From Streptococcus parauberis NCFD 2020 (GTDB lineage: Bacteria; Bacillota; Bacilli; Lactobacillales; Streptococcaceae): a stretch of DNA of 64,000 nt. The translations under genes and the position numbers were made by a program. The notes beneath the pieces are model-generated. The model made no database searches and was not told the DNA's origin. It saw nothing but the letters and a program-made list of their open reading frames with translations. The stretch spans positions 1,240,001 through 1,304,000 of the forward strand of contig NZ_AEUT02000001.1 of NCBI RefSeq assembly GCF_000187935.1. The letters are read 5' to 3'. Below, piece after piece: positions 44,748 to 53,087 of the stretch; the first letter of the stretch is position 1; every line of letters starts with the position of its first letter.

Positions 44748-44804
44748 AAACTTCGGTTTTTATGAAGTCAATACTTTCAGACAATTTTTTTTCAAAAACT
44801 TCCG
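44748..44804. promoter_or_regulatory. Candidate XRE operators between the divergent regulators
   Basis: AAACTTCGG occurs at 44748-44756 and AAACTTCCGA at 44795-44804. An inverted copy (TCCGAAGTTT) lies at 44491-44500 near the end of the small XRE gene. The first forms an imperfect dyad with ATGAAGT downstream. Recurrence of one 9-base motif around two regulator genes suggests a binding site. Confidence 0.5.
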
Positions 44805-44856
44805 ATTCTAGGTGCTTTATGATATGATATGATTTAGAAATAGTTGGAGGTCAAAA

Positions 44857-45219
44857 ATGTCAGGACAAAAAAGTCTCTTTGCTCGAAATTTAAAATATCT
44901 TAGATTAAAAAATAAGATGGAACAATTAGAACTTGCTGAGTACCTTGGCCGTAAAAGTTCCTCTTCAATTAGTGAATGGGAAAAAGGGAAGTATACTCCA
45001 AAAACAGATATCCTTGGAAAAATTGCTAATCTCTTCAAAGTTTCTTTAACTGAACTAATGGAGGTCGATTTAGCAGATCGTCAAAACTATCCCCTCCCGA
45101 AACGTCATTTGCATGACCTACAAATGATCTCTGAACAGCTCGATGAGTCCTATTTTAAAAAATTATTGGACTTTGGCGAAGAACTACTAGAAAAACAAAA
45201 TACTAATAACAAAAAATAG
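44857..45219 (+). CDS. XRE-family transcriptional regulator with C-terminal helical tail
   Basis: The 120 residues have an N-terminal helix-turn-helix (NLKYLRLKNKMEQLELAEYL, SSSSISEWEKGKYTPKTDIL) and a C-terminal helical segment of about 50 residues (YPLPKRHLHDLQMISEQLDE). The latter is probably for dimerisation. TTGGAGG precedes the ATG, and TATGATAT near 44822 may be the -10. There is no peptidase or peptide-binding TPR domain, so it is not an Rgg regulator. Target genes are unknown. Confidence 0.85.
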   Translation: MSGQKSLFARNLKYLRLKNKMEQLELAEYLGRKSSSSISEWEKGKYTPKTDILGKIANLFKVSLTELMEVDLADRQNYPLPKRHLHDLQMISEQLDESYFKKLLDFGEELLEKQNTNNKK

Positions 45220-45302
45220 CCTCTTTATGTACTGACCCCCAATTGTTAGATTTTATGTCTAACTTTTAGGGAGCAGTACATTATAGGAGACTATTTTTTT
45301 AT
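45210..45302. repeat. Long hairpin resembling joined IS3-family ends, possible terminator
   Basis: TGTACTGACCCCCAATTGTTAGA (quoted in parts: TGTACTGACCCCC, then AATTGTTAGA, 45228-45250) pairs with 45258-45280, which reads TCTAACTTTTAGGG then AGCAGTACA. The outer arms AAAAAATAG and CTATTTTTT extend it to about 45 bases per side. The GTACTG-CCCC-TTAGA pattern resembles the ends of streptococcal IS3/IS150-type elements. No transposase remains. The A and T runs make it an efficient bidirectional terminator between the XRE gene and scrK. Confidence 0.55.
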
Positions 45303-45370
45303 TCAATAAAATCAGGACTGTAAGTTTTCTGATTTGTTTAGTAGCTGAATATCATTTAGTAAATATAATA

Positions 45371-46255
45371 TTAATTATTTTCAAGATCGATTTTTCTGGC
45401 CAGGTAAAAATTACCTAAAGTGGCACTCCCGTTATTCTCAATGATTGGTGTCACGATATAATCCTCTAAGGGAGGGACTGTAATATAATCATTTAAGAGT
45501 TTACTAAATTGTTTTCTAACTAGTTGTAAAACATGATTTTGTGACATTACACCTCCTCCTAAAACAATAATTTCAGGTCTAAGAGTTAACGTAGTCTGTA
45601 AAAGAGCTTGTGCAATATAATATGCTTGAATTTCCCAAACAGAATGATTCTCTGCAATATTTTCCCCACGAATACCCGTTCTTGCTTCCAGACTTGGTCC
45701 AGCAGCCAGTCCTTCTAAGCAATCCTTGTGAAATGGACAAATTCCAACAAACTCTTGATCCTTTGGATGTTTTGCTACAAGAATATGTCCCATTTCGGGA
45801 TGCCCAATTTGACCAATTTCCATACTTGCTTGAATTGCTCCCGCTCCGATACCTGTTCCAACAGTATAATAAACTAAACTATTGATGTCCGATCGCTGTG
45901 TCATTTCACCCTGAGCAGATGCGTTTACATCAGTTGTCACATGAATGGGAACTTGTAAAGATTCTGTTAAGAATCCAAAAAGATCTGTATGTGACCAGCC
46001 CATCTTTGGTGTGTCTTGTATACAACCATAGGTTTCTGATCCTTTAATAATATCTATTGGCCCAAATGAGGCTAGAGAAATAGCCTTTAAGTCAGATGTA
46101 AATTGTTTAAAGTAATCAACTGTTTTAGTTAGAGTTGATTTTGGATCTTCAGTTGAAAATTGCACACTATCAATAATGTTCAAAAGCTTGTCACCAACAG
46201 CACAAACAAATTTAGTCCCGCCAGCTTCGATACTTCCATATAATTCATTTGCCAT
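45371..46255 (-). CDS. scrK: ROK-family fructokinase
   Basis: Phosphorylates cytosolic fructose to fructose-6-phosphate. The 294 residues carry the ATP-binding GSIEAGGTKFVCAVG, the ROK zinc ligands in HPEMGH and CPFHKDC, and GTGIGAGAI. IVLGGGVMSQ fits the ROK C-terminal half. It lies 23 bases after the SusH gene and is the last gene of the sus operon, handling the fructose released there. ScrK in S. mutans has the same family signature. Mannokinase activity is also possible. Confidence 0.88.
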   Translation of the reverse strand: MANELYGSIEAGGTKFVCAVGDKLLNIIDSVQFSTEDPKSTLTKTVDYFKQFTSDLKAISLASFGPIDIIKGSETYGCIQDTPKMGWSHTDLFGFLTESLQVPIHVTTDVNASAQGEMTQRSDINSLVYYTVGTGIGAGAIQASMEIGQIGHPEMGHILVAKHPKDQEFVGICPFHKDCLEGLAAGPSLEARTGIRGENIAENHSVWEIQAYYIAQALLQTTLTLRPEIIVLGGGVMSQNHVLQLVRKQFSKLLNDYITVPPLEDYIVTPIIENNGSATLGNFYLARKIDLENN

Positions 46256-46278
46256 CTCTTAGTACTTTCCCTTCATTA

Positions 46279-47670
46279 CTAATTTGTGACCCACTTAGAC
46301 TTGGTTTCTTCAAGGATTGGTTGACTGTTTGTCAAATAGTAAGTTGAACTTAAAACTGCTTGTCCATCATTTACAATGATTTCAATTGCATTTTTATCAA
46401 TGATGACTGTTAATTTATCAGCCTTAATTTTTGATGCTTTCAAGTCAATTGGCCACTCTTCCTCACCTTTGATGACTTGAGCTTGTTCAGAACGATTGAT
46501 ATAAACAATATCTTCTTCTTGATCATAGCCGAAGTGAATAGCATCACCCTCTTCACCAAGTCGATAGTGTATCGAAGATGAAGGATTTGTGACTAATTTT
46601 CCAGCTGTCTCTACTGCCTGATTTAAAGGTAAAGTTGGGAGATTTTCAACTACCTCTACAAGAAATGCCTGCTTAATTCCATTCTCAAAGGGATGCAATT
46701 CTCGTGGCATAGTCATTTGCCCAGCCCATTTATGATTTAGTTCATGCGTTGGTAAGGTTCTTCCCCAAGTATGCATCCAAGCAATCATAATACGACGACC
46801 TTTTTCATCAACTAATGTTTGTGGAGCATAAAAGTCATGTCCTTGATCAAGTTCTGTCAGTGAATCCATCTTAAATGTTTTAGTTTCCCAATCAACTTCA
46901 CCTTTTAAAATCACTGAAGAATTAATATTTGTAAAATGAAACTGGTCTCTTGGAAAACGCATCGGTGAAAGAACAAGGTATGACGTGCCGTCAATTTCGA
47001 AGTAATCTGGGCATTCCCACATCACTCCCTGATTTTTCTGTCCCTCGAGAAAAATTGATTCAAAGGACCAGTCAATCAAGTTTAATGATGATAAGAGTAT
47101 AATACTACCAACATGTTTTTTGTCTTGTGCAGCTACAACTGCATAGTAAATACCATCCTTTTCAAATACTTTTGGATCCCTAAAATCAGACTTAACAATT
47201 GTATCAGGAAGGATTTCTCCAGTGGCAACTGGGTTCTTGTCCAGTTTTTTGAATGTAATACCATCTGTAGAGTATGCCATATTTTGAACCTGCTGATTCC
47301 CATTTTCAGCATCAATAATATTTCCTGTATACATCAACCACAATTTATCATCTTTAACAATAGCACTACCTGAGAAACAACCATCTTTATCATATGGCAT
47401 ATCTGGTGCCAGAGCAATTGGAAGATGCTCCCAAGTTAAAAAGTCTTTTGTTTTAGCATGACCCCAGTGCATTGGCCCCCACTCAGTTCCATATGGGTAG
47501 TGTTGGTAAAAAAGATGATATTCACCTTTGAAAAAGATAAAGCCATTAGGATCATTAATCCATCCAATTGGAGCTGTAAAATGAATTTCTGGTTTAAATT
47601 GATTTTTCACGGATTGACTGTTTTCCTTGGTAAATGCATTTGCTTTTTCAATTGTGAATTTATAAGTCAT
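46279..47670 (-). CDS. susH: GH32 sucrose/fructo-oligosaccharide hydrolase (SusH-like)
   Basis: Hydrolyses sucrose or short fructans imported by the Sus ABC transporter. The 463 residues have no signal peptide, so it is cytosolic. GH32 motifs are WINDPNG (nucleophile D40), SDFRDP, and WECPDYF with the acid/base glutamate. AIEIIVNDG is in the beta-sandwich. It differs clearly from scrB in this window, being a second paralogue. Context with SusT1-T2-X follows the pneumococcal sus order. Confidence 0.88.
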   Translation of the reverse strand: MTYKFTIEKANAFTKENSQSVKNQFKPEIHFTAPIGWINDPNGFIFFKGEYHLFYQHYPYGTEWGPMHWGHAKTKDFLTWEHLPIALAPDMPYDKDGCFSGSAIVKDDKLWLMYTGNIIDAENGNQQVQNMAYSTDGITFKKLDKNPVATGEILPDTIVKSDFRDPKVFEKDGIYYAVVAAQDKKHVGSIILLSSLNLIDWSFESIFLEGQKNQGVMWECPDYFEIDGTSYLVLSPMRFPRDQFHFTNINSSVILKGEVDWETKTFKMDSLTELDQGHDFYAPQTLVDEKGRRIMIAWMHTWGRTLPTHELNHKWAGQMTMPRELHPFENGIKQAFLVEVVENLPTLPLNQAVETAGKLVTNPSSSIHYRLGEEGDAIHFGYDQEEDIVYINRSEQAQVIKGEEEWPIDLKASKIKADKLTVIIDKNAIEIIVNDGQAVLSSTYYLTNSQPILEETKSKWVTN

Positions 47671-47683
47671 TCTTTTTCTCCTC

Positions 47684-49294
47684 TTATTTGGATTCTAGAT
47701 AATCATCATAATATTTTTGTTTAATACTTAAATACTCTGACAACCCATATTTTTCTAATTCTTTTTTGTAACCATCCCACTCTTGATCTACATTACCTTT
47801 AGTAATCCACTCAGCACGTTTTCTTGCAATGAAATCAAGCATATCTGCTTCAATTTGAGCTATTTTATCAAGGTCTTTTTCTTTCATGAAGACTTTAGGA
47901 TAAGTATTCTCATTCTTCATATATGGTACATAATTTTCTTTTAAAATATCTAAACGCCATTTAGCATCATCAGGCATAGTTGTCACTTTTCCATAATAAC
48001 TATCAAGAATGGCTAGTGGGCCTCCAACTTCAGTTTTCTGTCTAATCTCAGTAGGAGCTGTACCTCCCAGTGGTAAATGTTTCAACATTTTATTTGCTTT
48101 ATCAAAACTAAAGATATTTTGTTGTTTTTTATCACCATATGTACCCCAGTTATTTTGAACAGACTGTAGTGGTTTATATTGTTGATCAATCCATTTTGCT
48201 GTTAATTCTAAGTTTTTATTGGAACTTGTGATAACCATTTTGTCACGCGCAAAGCCTGAATTATTAGTTCTTGTCACATTTTTTTGTCCATCAGGGCCTG
48301 CTAATACTGGTAATACTTCGTAATCATCATTATCGCCAGAGATATTATTTTTATCCCAAGTAAAGTAAACACCATATTTTTGTTCACTACCTTTTGCAAC
48401 ATATGAATTCCAGTCCTGTTCGAAGGCTTCACTATCAATTAATCCTTTTTCTTGAAGAGAACGAATATATTTGACACCCTCTTTAAATGAATCATTGTCA
48501 GCTGTGAAATCTACTTTATTATCATTTGAAACAACAATATGATCATCATTGTCTCCTTCACCAAATGCGCCAAACAATAACTTCATATCTTCATTTCCAG
48601 GTTGATTAATAAATGACATTGGAATTTCATCAGCTTTACCATTACCATTAGGATCTTTTGTTTTAAAAGCTTCCAGGACAACTTTCAATTCCTCTGTAGT
48701 TTTAGGCATTTCTAACCCTAATTTATCCAACCACTTTTTGTTAATCCAAGCCATATCATTAACACTATGGATAGACTCTTTGCCCTGACCTAACTCTTCA
48801 ATCCAAGGGAATGAGTAGATATGCCCATCAGGTGCTGTAATCATAGATTTATATTCAGGTTTTTCTTCTAACACTTTTTGAAGATTCGGCATATATTTTT
48901 TAATCAAATCTTCTACTGGAACAATTACCCCTTGCTTAGCCCATGACATCAACTCAATATCGGATGCACCATCATTATGAATGGCATCTGGCAAATCACC
49001 ACTTGAAATATCAAGATTTCTTTTTTCACCGAAGTCAGATTGATAGTTTGTCCAATCAATATGGACACCAGTTTCTTTTTCAAGTCGTTTTAAAATCAAT
49101 TTATCATTTGGGTCTTTTGGAGCTAGCGCTGAACTAGTCGTCATAAATTTTAATGTGACATCTTTTTTAACAGGGAAAGAAACATTTTTAAGTTCATAAT
49201 CCGGACTAGAAACCTCATTTTTTGATCCACAAGCAGTTAATAGACAAGTACTAGCTAATGCTAGCATACCAACGTAAATATTTGATTTTTTCAT
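47684..49294 (-). CDS. susX: Sugar-binding lipoprotein (SusX-like)
   Basis: Extracellular binding protein of the ABC importer. The lipoprotein signal CLLTACGSK has its lipidated cysteine at C22. The 536-residue length and ALAPKDPNDKLILKRLEKET-type N-terminal region fit the large LplA/YtcQ group of solute-binding proteins. EF-hand-like DPNGNGKADEIP (about residue 216-227) is a probable calcium loop seen in this group. The substrate (sucrose, kestose, inulin fragments) is inferred from the neighbouring GH32 enzyme. Confidence 0.88.
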   Translation of the reverse strand: MKKSNIYVGMLALASTCLLTACGSKNEVSSPDYELKNVSFPVKKDVTLKFMTTSSALAPKDPNDKLILKRLEKETGVHIDWTNYQSDFGEKRNLDISSGDLPDAIHNDGASDIELMSWAKQGVIVPVEDLIKKYMPNLQKVLEEKPEYKSMITAPDGHIYSFPWIEELGQGKESIHSVNDMAWINKKWLDKLGLEMPKTTEELKVVLEAFKTKDPNGNGKADEIPMSFINQPGNEDMKLLFGAFGEGDNDDHIVVSNDNKVDFTADNDSFKEGVKYIRSLQEKGLIDSEAFEQDWNSYVAKGSEQKYGVYFTWDKNNISGDNDDYEVLPVLAGPDGQKNVTRTNNSGFARDKMVITSSNKNLELTAKWIDQQYKPLQSVQNNWGTYGDKKQQNIFSFDKANKMLKHLPLGGTAPTEIRQKTEVGGPLAILDSYYGKVTTMPDDAKWRLDILKENYVPYMKNENTYPKVFMKEKDLDKIAQIEADMLDFIARKRAEWITKGNVDQEWDGYKKELEKYGLSEYLSIKQKYYDDYLESK

Positions 49295-49314
49295 CGAAAA
49301 TCTCCTTTAAATTT

Positions 49315-50202
49315 TTACCCTTTTAGTGATCCTGCCATAATACCTTTATCAAAATATTTCTGGAAGAATGGATACATAATAATCAACGGCAAGCTTGAAA
49401 TAATAATCGTTGCATATTTAATCATTTCTGCAATCTTTTTCATTTCATTCATAGCTGCCTGAGCCCCTATCATATCTTTACTAACTTCACTTTGTATTAA
49501 GATATTTCTTAATACTAATTGTAGGGGAGCTAAATCTGGATCTTTTATATAAATCATTGCATCAAAGTAGGAATTCCATTGACCTACGAATGCATATAAG
49601 AATAGAACAAACATAATTGGTTTGGCTAATGGCAACATAATCTTGAAGAATATCTGCATATCATTTGCACCATCAATAACTGCAGCTTCCACTAACTCAT
49701 CAGGAATACTCTGAAAATATGTTCTGGCCAAAATAATATTCCAAACATTAACAGCTCCTGGAATAATAATTGCCCACATAGTATTTAACATCCCTAAATT
49801 CTTAATTAGTAAGTAAGTTGGTACTAACCCACCACCAAAGAACATGGTAAAAATGAGGAAGTAATTTATCCATTTCCGTCCAACTAAATCCTTTTTTGAC
49901 AATGGATAGGCTGTTAATACAGAAACTGCAACAGTAATAATAGAAAATAAAGTTGAATAAATAAATGAATTTAAAAAACCTCTTAAAATTGCTGAGTCTC
50001 CTAAAACTCGCTTATAACCATCAACTGTCCAATCATTTGGATTTAAACTTAAACCTTGATTTGCTAATACTTGTGGATCCATAAAGGATGCGATCAGGAC
50101 ATATCCCAATGGTAAAATTGTTATCAAAATTAGAAATCCCAGTAGAATTTTATTAACAATAAGAACTCGCTTATCAAAATCTGAATATAATTGTGTATTC
50201 AT
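49315..50202 (-). CDS. susT2: ABC sugar permease, LplC/YtcP type (SusT2-like)
   Basis: The 295 residues have six membrane segments and the EAA loop VEAAVIDGANDMQIFFKIML. The C terminus QKYFDKGIMAGSLKG is diagnostic for the LplC/YtcP group. It starts 9 bases after susT1 and precedes the binding protein gene. It pairs with susT1 to form the channel and needs an ATPase encoded elsewhere. Confidence 0.9.
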   Translation of the reverse strand: MNTQLYSDFDKRVLIVNKILLGFLILITILPLGYVLIASFMDPQVLANQGLSLNPNDWTVDGYKRVLGDSAILRGFLNSFIYSTLFSIITVAVSVLTAYPLSKKDLVGRKWINYFLIFTMFFGGGLVPTYLLIKNLGMLNTMWAIIIPGAVNVWNIILARTYFQSIPDELVEAAVIDGANDMQIFFKIMLPLAKPIMFVLFLYAFVGQWNSYFDAMIYIKDPDLAPLQLVLRNILIQSEVSKDMIGAQAAMNEMKKIAEMIKYATIIISSLPLIIMYPFFQKYFDKGIMAGSLKG

Positions 50203-50211
50203 TGTCTCGCC

Positions 50212-51132
50212 CTATATCCCTTCTCCATTATTCATCCGTTCAACAATTTTATTAACAGAAAACAGGAGAATCATATTGATGACTGAATTGAATATTCCAA
50301 CTGCTGTAGAATAAGAATAATCTCCTGATACAAGACCAACTTTATAAACATAGGTAGAAATAATTTCAGATGTTGTTAGATTTAATGATGTTTGCATCAG
50401 GAATGCTTTTTCATAACCAACATTCATAATATTTCCTGCGGCTAATATAAATTGAATAACCATTATTGGTTTTAATGTTGGCAAATCAATATGGCGAATA
50501 CGTTGAAAAATATTTGCTCCGTCTAATTGCGCTGCCTCTATTAGGGATGTATCTACATTAACCAAAGTAGCCGTGTACAAAGTAGATGCCCAACCCATTC
50601 CTTGCCAGATACCACTAGAAATATACAAAGATCTAAAATAATTAGGATTTGTCATAAAATTAGTGTTAAAACCAAACATTTTTAATAAATCATTGACTGG
50701 ACCTTCTATAGAAAAGAAAAGAAAGAGCATACCAACAATAACTATGACTGAAATAAAGTTTGGTGCATACAAAATTAATTGTAGTTTCTTTTTAACTCTA
50801 TCACTAACTAGCTGATTCAGCATAATAGCTAAGATAATTGGTGGAAGAAAACCTAGCAATAATCCGAAAACACTTAACTTGATTGTATTCATTAATATAA
50901 CTTCAAAGTTAGGGGAAGAAAGAAATTGGTGGAATTCTTGCAATCCAACCCAAGGACTCTTCAAAATCCCTAATAAGGGGTTATAATCTTTAAAAGCAAT
51001 TAATATGCCGTACATTGGGACATATTTGAAAATAAAAGTTAGGAGTAAGCCAGGTAATAGCATCAGGAAAAGTAACTTTTGCTTTTTCAGTCTTTCTACC
51101 ACATTTGATTTCCCGTTCTTTTGTTTCATCAT
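50212..51132 (-). CDS. susT1: ABC sugar permease, LplB/YteP type (SusT1-like)
   Basis: The 306 residues have six membrane segments. YVPMYGILIAFKDYNPLLGI near residues 38-57 and the EAA loop IEAAQLDGANIFQRIRHIDL are hallmarks of the LplB/YteP group. It is the first structural gene of the operon, with AGGAGAA before the ATG. A double operator lies just upstream, between it and susR. Confidence 0.9.
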   Translation of the reverse strand: MMKQKNGKSNVVERLKKQKLLFLMLLPGLLLTFIFKYVPMYGILIAFKDYNPLLGILKSPWVGLQEFHQFLSSPNFEVILMNTIKLSVFGLLLGFLPPIILAIMLNQLVSDRVKKKLQLILYAPNFISVIVIVGMLFLFFSIEGPVNDLLKMFGFNTNFMTNPNYFRSLYISSGIWQGMGWASTLYTATLVNVDTSLIEAAQLDGANIFQRIRHIDLPTLKPIMVIQFILAAGNIMNVGYEKAFLMQTSLNLTTSEIISTYVYKVGLVSGDYSYSTAVGIFNSVINMILLFSVNKIVERMNNGEGI

Positions 51133-51146
51133 ATTCTCCTAGTTTT

Positions 51147-51271
51147 TGAAACGTTTCATTTTTATTTTAAGAAAACAACGTTTCTCCCGATATTTGAAAC
51201 GTTTCATTTTCTTTGATAAAAAAAAGTAAATTAATTTCTACAGCTAAATTTTATCATTGTTAGCGCTTTCT
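51147..51271 (-). promoter_or_regulatory. sus operon operators and cre site
   Basis: Two identical palindromes, TGAAACGTTTCA, lie at 51147-51158 and 51195-51206. Each is embedded in TTTGAAACGTTTCATTTT. A related imperfect half (ACAACGTTTCTC) lies between them. Upstream, TGTTAGCGCTTTCT (51258-51271) is a near-consensus cre. SusR should bind the palindromes and CcpA the cre. Confidence 0.75.
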
Positions 51272-51279
51272 GTCAATAA

Positions 51280-52266
51280 CTAATTTACAATTTTTGTTGA
51301 ACTACCTTCTTCAAAGGTAATTGGCAAAATTACTTGTGGCTCATGTGGTTGATTATTTAAGATACACATTAATATATGGATTGCCTCATTAGCCATTTTT
51401 TCTAATGGTTGTTTTATTGTGGTAACCGGATAGTGTCTTTCCTTGGCATATTTAATACCGTCGTATCCTATAACTTGAACATCTTCAGGGACATTCTTTC
51501 CTAACTTCTCCAATAATGAAATTGCTGTCATTGCTGTAAAATCATTTATTGCAAAAATACCATCAATTTTGGGGTTCAATATGAGAAATTGTTCTAATTG
51601 ATGATCATAATCAGTAAATGGTTCTTCTAAATCAAAAATAACATAGTCCTTTTCTTTTTGAACTAAATAATCCTCAAAACCATCTCTTCGACGTTTTGTT
51701 TCATTGATAGTCTTATTGTGACTACCTAAAAATGCCAACTTGGTGCAACCATGTTCAATTAATTTTTCCGCCGCTAAATTACCACCCGAATAGTTATCTG
51801 ATGTTACACAAGGAATTTCCTTATTAACATATGTTCTATCAATGCTAACAAAGGGGATACCAGAAGCCAAATAATCATCTATTGGACTATAAGTAATCGC
51901 TATTATACCATCAACCTTATTCTGCTGAAGCATATTAATATACTCAATTTCCTTTCGACTACCATCTGTATTACATAGTAACAATTTATAATTAAGCTTA
52001 CTTAAACCTTCCTCAACATAATAAGCAAATTCTGCAAAAAAGGGATGCCAAATGGTCGGTACAATCAATGCTATTGTTTGAGTTTTACTTGTTTTCATAC
52101 CTCTTGCGTATGCATCCGGAATATAGTGCAATGCTTCAATTGCAGAGGCAACTTTTTCTAAAGTTGATTCCTTTATTCCGGCTTCATTATTTATAACCCG
52201 AGAAACAGTTCCTACACTAACACCAGCTAGTCGTGCCACATCTTTCATTGTAGATGTCTTTTCCAT
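51280..52266 (-). CDS. susR: LacI-family regulator of the sus operon
   Basis: The 328 residues have the N-terminal helix-turn-helix MKDVARLAGVSVGTVSRVIN and a sugar-binding effector domain (KVDGIIAITYS, FVSIDRTYVN, DGIFAINDFTA, VIGYDGIKYA, TTIKQP). I use the ATG at 52266 (MEKTSTMKDVA), with AAAGG upstream. A GTG three codons earlier overlaps that ribosome binding site. It lies upstream of susT1 on the same strand, after a 147-base operator region, as in pneumococcus. Confidence 0.9.
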   Translation of the reverse strand: MEKTSTMKDVARLAGVSVGTVSRVINNEAGIKESTLEKVASAIEALHYIPDAYARGMKTSKTQTIALIVPTIWHPFFAEFAYYVEEGLSKLNYKLLLCNTDGSRKEIEYINMLQQNKVDGIIAITYSPIDDYLASGIPFVSIDRTYVNKEIPCVTSDNYSGGNLAAEKLIEHGCTKLAFLGSHNKTINETKRRRDGFEDYLVQKEKDYVIFDLEEPFTDYDHQLEQFLILNPKIDGIFAINDFTAMTAISLLEKLGKNVPEDVQVIGYDGIKYAKERHYPVTTIKQPLEKMANEAIHILMCILNNQPHEPQVILPITFEEGSSTKIVN

Positions 52267-52275
52267 GTTAATCAC

Positions 52276-52565
52276 CTTTCATTTATATTTAGATTATTTT
52301 ATCATGTTTGCAATCGTTTTCCAACATTTATTATTTTCTTTATGCATTATTAATACATCAATTCTTTCTTTTATTTGAATTAAATGAACCGACAATCTTT
52401 TATTCCAATCATAGTTATGACATTTGATATTATAAAATCAAACTGTATAAAAATGAAGACAAATATGTGTCTTGATTTTTTCTGTCTTATCGATTAGTTT
52501 TTTGTTTGCGAGAGAGTAGTTTCTGTTTGCAATTGGAAATGCATTCCGCTATTTCTTTTTGGAAC
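52276..52565. other. Spacer with cre-like site and weak hairpin
   Basis: TTGCAATCGTTTTCC near 52309-52322 resembles a cre and sits where the susR promoter should be. AAGACA/TGTCTT (52456-52473) followed by GATTTTTTC is a small terminator-like hairpin pointing right, although no rightward gene precedes it. No coding sequence was recognised. Confidence 0.5.
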
Positions 52566-52970
52566 TTAGTCTGCGGGGATTGCTGACTGGTTGTAGTAAT
52601 TTGTTAATGGTCTTTGGGTGATGCCATGTTTTTGATATATAGCTTCGGCTTTTTTGGTGAGTGCTTCAAGTTGTGCGTTTTGATCTACTGTTGCTTCATC
52701 AGAATCGCGGGCAGTCAAAAGAATGACTGGGATTAACTTATCAACCTCGCGAATTTTCTCAAGAATAGAAAGCCCATCTGTTCACGGCATCATAATATCT
52801 AAAATGAGTAAATCAGGATTTTTAACCAAAAAAGGCCCCATAAAGACTATCCCCATTTTCAAAAGCCTGAACGCAAACTCTTCATGGCTTAAAGAAGATA
52901 AAAGATTGCGAATATTTGTTTCATCGTCCACCAGATATATTAAACTTGCCCTATATGACTCCTTAACCAT
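52566..52970 (-). pseudogene. Broken response regulator fragment with an unrelated tail
   Basis: Residues LIYLVDDETNIRNLLSSLSH and DLLILDIMMP are the receiver domain of an OmpR-type regulator, with the phosphoryl aspartate in LILDIMMP. The next codon is TGA where tryptophan or glycine is expected. The frame then continues TDGLSILEKIREVDKLIPVI and LLTARDSD. After EAT the sequence changes to VDQNAQLEALTKKAEAIYQK and a stop, which is not receiver-like and lacks any DNA-binding domain. The piece looks like a deletion fusion of two genes. No sensor kinase is adjacent. Confidence 0.75.
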
Positions 52971-53087
52971 TTAAGTAACACTAAAACTATAGCATAAAGA
53001 GGGAAGAGAATACAAGATTTGATTAAAACATCCTAATAATAATGTGGGAAAAGTGTTATAATAGTATAAGGATAAAGGAGAAGACTT

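Noticed and set aside
52446..52485. Terminator for a rightward gene
   Set aside because: No rightward gene precedes it, the stem has only 6 pairs, and the susR promoter is expected nearby.
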